Assembly (NCBI GenBank): GCA_947382445.1
Contig: CANCZH010000056.1
Span: 1-10,644 of the forward strand
Reading direction: 5' to 3'
Origin: an uncultured Clostridium sp.
Lineage (GTDB): Bacteria > Bacillota_A > Clostridia > TANB77 > CAG-508
Length of the DNA: 10,644 nucleotides
Part shown: positions 1-6,400 of the stretch, piece by piece
Numbering within the stretch: the stretch's first letter is position 1
Layout: every line of letters begins with the position of its first letter
The notes under the pieces: generated by a model
The model's database searches: none
Seen by the model: only the letters and a program-made list of their open reading frames with translations
What the model was told of the DNA's origin: nothing
Program-made: the position numbers and the translations under genes

Positions 1-5
1 ATAAA

Positions 6-260
6 TTACTCAGCCTCATTATATTTTTCAATAATTAAATTTTGTAACATTTCTCTAGTTTCAGTATTGATAGGATGAGCAATATCTTTGAATTCTCCGT
101 TTGGAGTCTTTCTGCTAGGCATAGCAATAAATAGCCCTTTATCACTTTCAATAACTTTGATGTCGTGAATAACGAAAATATCATCAATTGTGATAGAAGC
201 GATAGCTTTCATTCTGTTTTGAGAAGTTACTTTTCTAACTCTTACGTCTGTAATTTGCAT
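6..260 (-). CDS. spoVG: SpoVG family nucleic-acid-binding regulator
   Basis: This 84-residue protein is a full-length SpoVG. It shows the family core almost unchanged: ITDVRVRKV at the N-terminus, [36 protein letters not shown] and DIAHPI. Family members are small DNA- and RNA-binding regulators; in Bacillus the gene affects asymmetric septation during sporulation, and in Staphylococcus and Listeria it affects capsule, virulence and cell-wall traits. The role here is inferred from the family only. The ATG is preceded by AAGGCGGTG (267-275, minus strand) with a 6-base gap, so the start is secure. It lies 127 bases downstream of the DUF2344 gene with its own promoter between them. I see no terminator between the two genes, so readthrough from upstream is also possible. 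The stop codon is only five bases from the window edge, so the downstream neighbour is not visible. Confidence 0.97.
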   Translation of the reverse strand: MQITDVRVRKVTSQNRMKAIASITIDDIFVIHDIKVIESDKGLFIAMPSRKTPNGEFKDIAHPINTETREMLQNLIIEKYNEAE

Positions 261-292
261 ATTCTACACCGCCTTCCTTGAATGTTAACTTT

Positions 293-321
293 ATTATCCC
301 ATATTAATAATTCAATGTCAA
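293..321 (-). promoter_or_regulatory. Sigma-A-type promoter of spoVG
   Basis: On the minus strand a perfect TTGACA (316-321) is followed by a 17-base spacer and GATAAT (293-298), a five-of-six match to the -10 box. A TG one base upstream of the -10 makes it an extended -10 promoter. Transcription would begin near 286, about 25 bases before the ATG. A short palindrome, AACAATTTGTT (320-330), touches the -35 edge and might be an operator, but this is speculative. The match is to the housekeeping sigma factor rather than to the sigma-H promoter known for Bacillus subtilis spoVG. Confidence 0.8.
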
Positions 322-387
322 CAATTTGTTTACCATAACTCTTATCATTTTGATTACAAAAATATTTCAAGAAAATGTAGTATTTTA

Positions 388-1062
388 CTAACTAAAAAGT
401 ATTCTTTTTCTTTTTACTTCATAAGGAACTGCTTCATTTATATATTCAGCATATCCATCCATAAATATTGCTGGTGATATATTAGATCTAGGTCCAGCGG
501 ATAAAACAATATCTATTGTATTATCTATATTAAATGTATATTTTTCTATTTGTGGTTTTATATCGATTCTTTCCATTCTATCATAGCTTTTCTTTACTAC
601 AAGAATTTGTGATTGTCCAAGATACATTTCCATCTTCTTTTTATAATATACTAGTATCTCTTCTTTCTCTCTTAAAGATTTACCTTTAAATTTTTCTGTA
701 TAGTCTAATCCTATTACATATTCTGCTCCATACACTCTTAGATTTATACTTTCTTCATTTGGTGACACATACTCCGCTGACATAACAATAAAGCCTGCAG
801 GAAGAGTTTTATTTAATTCTCTTACTAAATAACGCGTGTCTACTTCTTCAGTAAGTACAGTTTCAAAAATTTCACCTGTACTTTCATATCCATCAGTAAG
901 TGGATGAGCAAACATCATATCTACCAAATTAGTATTGGGAGATTTAACTACTGGTAATTCAGCTTCTTCAAAAGCTTTAGAGAAAATCTTTATTGTATCT
1001 TCTTGTGAAATATATATAGCATCTCGAGATTTGCCGTAAATTAACCTTAGTTTGTTCATCAT
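388..1062 (-). CDS. DUF2344 (TIGR03936-type, radical-SAM-linked) protein
   Basis: This 224-residue protein fits the DUF2344 family in length and pattern. The N-terminal half has the ferredoxin-like motif series (LRLIYGKSRDAIYISQED, AFEEAELPV, MFAHPLTDGYES, LNKTLPAGF). The C-terminal part has IDIKPQIEKY followed by SAGPRSNISP, which corresponds to the conserved D-I-R-P and AGP-x-x-N-x-x-P motifs. The biochemical function of the family is unknown. In most Firmicutes the gene follows a radical SAM gene and precedes RNase G and rplU, but here it stands alone between an FAD oxidoreductase and spoVG. A GTG at 1080 is in frame, but it lies about four bases after the -10 box and overlaps the Shine-Dalgarno AGGAAGG (1071-1077). 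I therefore start at the ATG at 1062; an adjacent ATG at 1059 is also possible. Confidence 0.85.
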   Translation of the reverse strand: MMNKLRLIYGKSRDAIYISQEDTIKIFSKAFEEAELPVVKSPNTNLVDMMFAHPLTDGYESTGEIFETVLTEEVDTRYLVRELNKTLPAGFIVMSAEYVSPNEESINLRVYGAEYVIGLDYTEKFKGKSLREKEEILVYYKKKMEMYLGQSQILVVKKSYDRMERIDIKPQIEKYTFNIDNTIDIVLSAGPRSNISPAIFMDGYAEYINEAVPYEVKRKRILFS

Positions 1063-1084
1063 ATCATCTTCCTTCCTCACGCGT

Positions 1085-1113
1085 ATTATATCACAGGATA
1101 TTGTAAATTTAAA
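1085..1113 (-). promoter_or_regulatory. Extended -10 promoter for the DUF2344 gene
   Basis: On the minus strand a perfect TATAAT (1085-1090) is preceded by TG plus one base, the extended -10 element. Seventeen bases further upstream is TTTAAA (1108-1113), a four-of-six -35 match. The predicted transcript start near 1078 leaves a leader of about 16 bases holding the AGGAAGG ribosome site. It lies in the 79-base gap after the oxidoreductase gene, which shows no terminator hairpin, so readthrough from that gene may add to expression. Confidence 0.65.
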
Positions 1114-1141
1114 GTTTTTTTTATTAATTACGACATATTTA

Positions 1142-2302
1142 TTATCTGGATAATTTAAATAAATTCATCTCTTTTTTATAGTATCCTTTTAGTGCTTCTT
1201 TTAATATATCTGCACCTACTAGCATTTGAGATATAGATGAGCTACCCATTCCTATATTTACATATACGTTAGGCATATTTGGTATTTCAGATATTAATGG
1301 TAAATTATCCTTCGACATGAAAATGTTACCACTATGTGCGTAAATTTCGTTAGAAAATTCCGCTTTAGGATATAACTTATATAGTACAGACATGATTTTT
1401 TTACTATTTTCTTTTTCTATTAAATCTAGATATTTAGTATTTTCCATTTTGCTTATATATTTAGTATCTATGCCACTAGCTACTATATTTCCTTTTTCAT
1501 CAATTCTTATATATATTGGAATATCATTTAAAACTTTAATAGCCTTTTTATTATTTAAGATATCACTTTTTATACTAACACTAAATCTTTTGTATATATC
1601 TATGTTAGGTAAATTAGATATAGGCAACTGTTCTAAATTTGTAGTAACAATTAAAGAACTCGCAATAATATTAAAATCATTTTGTGTTACAACACTTACA
1701 TTATCATATGATGAATTTATTTCTTTTACCTCTGTGTTTTCAAAGATTGATACGTTAGGAAATCTAGAAATATACTCAAACACTCTACTTGTAAATTCAT
1801 ATGGATTAATAATTCTTGCTGACTCCTCTATATTTATTACATTTCCTTTTTCGCTCTTTTGTACCTTTTGACCAATATCGTTTCTAATATTTAACTCTTG
1901 ATTTAAAGCACCTTTTTGAAATAGTCTTGTATTTACAATATTATAGTTTATTTTTTGAGCATCATTATGCATCCCTATATCTACAAGTATTTCATTTAAT
2001 AATGAATCAGATTTCTTTTTTAAATCATATATCTTCCTTGTTATATTTTTATCTTTACTTGAAATATACTTAATATATAGTTCATCTACAAAATCTGATA
2101 TACATGCTGATGATACAGATGTATTATTATATCCAATAATATTTTTCTCTATAACAACTACTTTAAATCCATCTTTTGCAAGGAAAAAAGCATTAATAGC
2201 TCCACATATTCCTCCACCAATAACTATAACGTCACACTCCATATCTTTATATACATATGGATATGTGTTTTTTATTTTATCTAACCATATTCCTCTTTTC
2301 AT
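1142..2302 (-). CDS. FAD-dependent oxidoreductase, DAO fold, no Rieske domain
   Basis: The 386-residue protein begins with a Rossmann FAD-binding motif, CDVIVIGGGICGAINAFF, with GGGICG at 29-34 and the ribose-binding acid E52 at the end of the second strand. The C-terminus has the usual second FAD contact of the DAO family: a DNLPLI segment (332-337) then NVYVNIGMGSSS near 345-356. The N-terminal IWLD lead-in, then the GYNNTSVSSA stretch, resembles a clostridial group of FAD oxidoreductases that often carry a C-terminal Rieske domain. Here the protein ends about 30 residues after the FAD motif, so that domain is absent. These enzymes oxidise amines, amino acids or hydroxy acids; the substrate cannot be told from sequence. 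The ATG has GAGGTG five bases upstream. It is divergent from the CAP gene across a 100-base AT-rich gap in which I found no convincing promoter for either side. Confidence 0.85.
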   Translation of the reverse strand: MKRGIWLDKIKNTYPYVYKDMECDVIVIGGGICGAINAFFLAKDGFKVVVIEKNIIGYNNTSVSSACISDFVDELYIKYISSKDKNITRKIYDLKKKSDSLLNEILVDIGMHNDAQKINYNIVNTRLFQKGALNQELNIRNDIGQKVQKSEKGNVINIEESARIINPYEFTSRVFEYISRFPNVSIFENTEVKEINSSYDNVSVVTQNDFNIIASSLIVTTNLEQLPISNLPNIDIYKRFSVSIKSDILNNKKAIKVLNDIPIYIRIDEKGNIVASGIDTKYISKMENTKYLDLIEKENSKKIMSVLYKLYPKAEFSNEIYAHSGNIFMSKDNLPLISEIPNMPNVYVNIGMGSSSISQMLVGADILKEALKGYYKKEMNLFKLSR

Positions 2303-2402
2303 CTAAACACCTCATAATTATTTTTTATAATATTTCCAGATTTATACAAATTTAAATAATATTTAGGAAATTATTGGTAATAATATTTGTGAGGTGAAAC
2401 TT

Positions 2403-3395
2403 ATGTCTAAGAAAAAAACAACAATAATAATTATAATTACTGCAGTATTTCTTTTAATATTTTCCACAATATTTGCTGCAAACATTACACATTTTGCACC
2501 AGAATATGGAATAACCACTGCCAATGTAAATTTAAGAAATATGCCTACAACAGATTATAGTTCTTTTGTTAGAACACTTTCTCCAAATACCCAAATTAAG
2601 ATCGTAGGTAGCATAGATAATTACTATATTGTACAACTTGAAAATAATGAGGTGGGGATAATTTCTAAAGATTATGCAAAAATTACTGGAGATAAAGTAG
2701 ATAACCTAGTTTATACAGACTATTCTCCATTTTATGCTACCATAAAAGGAGATGGCACTATCGTACGAGGAGGCCCATCTACATCATTTAAAGTATATGG
2801 TAGATTAAATGCAGGAGATAAAGTATATGTAATTGGAGAAATAGAAAATTTTCTACTTGTTATAACAGATAAAAATTTAGTGGGAATGATAAGAAATGAT
2901 TTACTAGAATATTATTCTGGAGATACTACAAATAATGAAGAACAAAACAATGTTAACCAAAATAATACAACTACAAATCCCGATACGAATTATAACTTAC
3001 CAAGTGATGAATCTAAAGTAAGTATTGAATATATTTTAGAAAAAATAAATGCAGAAAGAGTAAATAATGGTCTTCCACGACTTGAGCTTGACTCACTACT
3101 TACTGCAACAGCACAAAATAAAGCCAATGATATGGTTAAAAACAACTATTTTGCACATGAATCTCCAACTTATGGTTCTCCATTTAAAATGATGCAAGAT
3201 GCTGGTATAACATATGTAGCTGCAGGAGAAAATATTGCAGGAAATAATAACATTGATGAAGCAATAGATTCATTTTTAAATTCAGAAAATCATAGAAAAA
3301 ACCTACTTTCTAATGCATATAATTATATTGGTATTGGCATTGAAAAAAGTGATACATATGGTTATATAATAGTTTTAATGTTTATTGGAAAATAA
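2403..3395 (+). CDS. Secreted or membrane-anchored SH3b-CAP domain protein (YkwD-like)
   Basis: This 330-residue protein has a basic N-terminus and a hydrophobic segment (about 6-25) ending in IFAA, which may be a signal peptide or an uncleaved anchor. Two SH3b-type repeats follow, about 37-94 (ANVNLRNMP...GIISKDYAKI) and 108-171 (GTIVRGGPS...GMIRNDLLEYY). A low-complexity Asn/Thr linker (173-200) leads to a CAP/SCP domain (208-330) with INAERVNNGLPRLELD, FAHESP (H252), GENIAG (E276) and ENHRKN (H297), the expected metal-site residues of bacterial CAP proteins. SH3b modules usually bind cell wall. Bacterial CAP proteins are found outside the cell, but few have known activities; one idea is a role in wall upkeep or sporulation. 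I start at the ATG at 2403 because GAGGTG (2391-2396) is its ribosome site; the in-frame GTG at 2394 lies inside that site. It faces the adhesin gene tail to tail. Confidence 0.93.
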   Translation: MSKKKTTIIIIITAVFLLIFSTIFAANITHFAPEYGITTANVNLRNMPTTDYSSFVRTLSPNTQIKIVGSIDNYYIVQLENNEVGIISKDYAKITGDKVDNLVYTDYSPFYATIKGDGTIVRGGPSTSFKVYGRLNAGDKVYVIGEIENFLLVITDKNLVGMIRNDLLEYYSGDTTNNEEQNNVNQNNTTTNPDTNYNLPSDESKVSIEYILEKINAERVNNGLPRLELDSLLTATAQNKANDMVKNNYFAHESPTYGSPFKMMQDAGITYVAAGENIAGNNNIDEAIDSFLNSENHRKNLLSNAYNYIGIGIEKSDTYGYIIVLMFIGK

Positions 3396-3396
3396 T

Positions 3397-3418
3397 AAAA
3401 GGAGCTTACGCTCCTTTT
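3397..3418. terminator. Bidirectional intrinsic terminator between convergent genes
   Basis: A 9-bp stem AAAAGGAGC / GCTCCTTTT with loop TTAC is flanked by an A run on one side and a T run on the other. It therefore works as a hairpin plus U-tract on both strands. It starts one base after the CAP gene stop and ends two bases before the adhesin stop, so one 22-base element probably ends both transcripts. Confidence 0.9.
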
Positions 3419-3420
3419 TA

Positions 3421-6400
3421 TTATTTTGCATACTTTTTATTGTTTTTTAATATAAGAAATAATATTCCAATTATGCTAAATATTGCAATAGCACTAATTG
3501 TCATAATAGATATATCTCCAGTATTTGGATTATCATATATTCTTGTATAAATTATATTATATTCTAGCTTTCCATCAACAAATTTAGAACTTAATGTATT
3601 CTCTCCAATAATTGTATATCCTTCAATTTCTGGAAGATTTAAGTAAAAGTCCTCTCCTATTTCTCCTTCTTGATATACTTTTTCAAGTAATACGTTTCCT
3701 TCTTCATCCTTGAAATTTACTACTATTGTTCCCTTATTCTTTTTATACTCATATACAATTTCTATTATACCTTCTTCATACACGCCATTTTGATTTTCAG
3801 GAACTTTATACAATTCATATCCTTCAATATTTTTGGCGTCAGTTGTATACTCTTGCCCAACTTTTCCTATATATTCCTCTTTACTTTTTATTTCATTTTG
3901 CATATTATCTATATATTTTACTATTATTTTTCCTGTTTTTTTCTCGTAATAGTATACTACTTCCTTTTCTTCTGCTTTAAGAATTCCTATATTATCTCCT
4001 ATAATTTCTACAAAATTATAATCTTTAAATTCCTTATCTTGTGTTTTATATTCGTCTCCAACAAGACCACTGATTTGATAACTTTCTAGTAACTCGCTTG
4101 TATCCTTATCTATATATTTTACACTTAAATTCCCAGCAATTTTCTTATATTCATAAATTACTTTAGGATTATTTCTCTTAAATATACCATTTTGATTTTC
4201 TGGTATTTTTACTAATTTATATCCAATTACATCCTTTGGAATTGCCTCATAATCTTGACCTTCAAGTCCAGATATCTCTGAATTATATAATACCTCTTTT
4301 GAATCTTGATCTATTCCCTCAATATATAATTTTGCTACTTTAATATAATAATATATTATTTCTTGTGGCTCGGTTGTTAATTCTATAGTATCAAAATCTG
4401 GTTTAGAGTCTAATACATATTCCATAAAGGACATTTCTTCTAGTGATATTATATCTTTTTCATTACCAGAATATTCTTTTTGTTCTAGTACTTCTCCTGT
4501 TATTTTATCTACATATTTTACTACAAGTCCTGCTGATATTTTTTTATAATAAAATGTCTTTATAATATCTTCTCTTCCCATTGTTCCTGTTACACTTTGT
4601 GGAGATTCTACAAGGACATATCCTAGAATATTTTGAGAATTAGCAGTATATATATCTCCTTCTTTATATCTGGTTACTATATCATCTATTATTTTCTTAT
4701 TAGTATTAGCATCAATATGTTGAGTTATTAAATTAGACTGCTTTTTATATTTATATATAACTACTAATTGATTTTCTTCCATCTTTCCATTTGCTTTGCC
4801 ATCGATTTCAATGAATTCATAATTATCTATATTTCTTTTTTCTGTTTCATAATCATCATTTTGTAGTCCATAAATAATGTCTTCTTTTGATATTTCTTCT
4901 TGTGTTACCATATCTATGTATTTTACAACTACACTTGTATTTTTCTTATAATAATATTTTACAAAAATATTTTCTCTACCTATAATTCCAGATGTGTTTT
5001 TACTATCTCCAACTAATGTATATCCGTTTATATCTTTAGATGATGTTTCATAGCTTTGTTTTTCAATATATGTTATTGGACTATCTTCTTCTAATACTGC
5101 TCCACTTATTTCATCTCTATATTGGACATATACATTCGACTTCTTAATATAATAATATGTAACTGTTGTCTTCTCTGATTGAATTTTCCCATCTTCTAAT
5201 CCATCTACACTATCATATACATATCCTTCTATATCTAATGCAGAAGTAGTATAATTATCTCCCTCTACTCCATTTATATAATTGTTTTCATGTACTTTAA
5301 TATCTGTTTCGTATTTATCTATGTATCTAATTGTAACTCCACTATTTCTCTTGTAATAATATATTACTTCTATATTATCTCTTCCAATTATGCCACTTAT
5401 ATTATTAGTACTTCTAGAATATGTATATCCATCTATATCTTTTTGTTGTGTAGTATAATATTCCTTTTCTTTATATTCTTCTGTTATACTTTGAACATTA
5501 GTGATCTCATTGCCTGTATTTTCATCCACATATTTTGTAGTAACTTTTGATTTTTTTATATAATAATATGTTATATTTTTCTCTTCATTACTAAATTTTC
5601 CAGCATTCTCGCCTTCTATGCTATCGTACTCATAACTGTCTATATCTTTTTTTATTGTTGTATAATTTTCTCCTTCTAGTCCTTTAATATTTTCAGTATT
5701 TGCTATTTCTTCCTTAGTATATTTATCTAAATATTTTACTACTACATTACTATTTCTTTTATAATAATATACTACTTCTATATTATCTCTTTGTACTATT
5801 CCACTTGTATTGTTACTATCTTTTGTATATGTATATCCATCAATTTCTTTTTTTAATGTATTGTAACTTTCTTTTTCTTTATATTCTTCTGTTACACTTT
5901 GAACATTAGGAATTTCATTGCCTGTATTTTCATCCACATATTTTGTAGTAACTTTTGATTTTTTTATATAATAATATGTTATATTTTTCTCTTCATTACT
6001 AAATTTTCCAGCATTCTCGCCTTCTATGCTATCGTACTCATAACTGTCTATATCTTTTTTTATTGTTGTATAATTTTCTCCTTCTAGTCCTTTAATATTT
6101 TCAGTATTTGCTATTTCTTCCTTAGTATATTTATCTAAATATTTTACTACTACATTACTATTTCTTTTATAATAATATACTACTTCTATATTATCTCTTT
6201 GTACTATTCCACTTGTATTGTTACTATCTTTTGTATATGTATATCCATCAATTTCTTTTTTTAATGTATTATAATTTTCTTTTTCTTTATATTCTTCTGT
6301 TACACTTTGAACATTAGGAATTTCATTTCCCGTATTTTCATCTACATATTTTGTAGTAACATTTGATTTTTTTATATAGTAATACTGTATTGTTATTGGT

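Noticed and set aside
371..387. Small inverted repeat TAGTA / TACTA just after the DUF2344 stop as a terminator
   Set aside because: The stem is only five A/T-rich pairs with no real U tract on the minus strand.
1392..1871. A 159-codon plus-strand open frame opposite the oxidoreductase gene
   Set aside because: It is hydrophobic low-complexity sequence read from the antisense of a well-supported DAO protein, with no family motifs. AT-rich coding DNA often gives such frames.
2303..2402. Promoters for the divergent oxidoreductase and CAP genes
   Set aside because: Many TATAAT-like strings occur in this AT-rich gap, but none has a credible -35 box at 16-18 bases on either strand, so no specific site is called.
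3726..5550. Plus-strand open frames of 84-99 codons opposite the adhesin, rich in Phe, Tyr, Leu and Ile
   Set aside because: They are antisense readings of the MucBP repeats (Lys, Asp, Glu and Tyr codons become Phe, Leu and Ile) and show no recognisable protein features.
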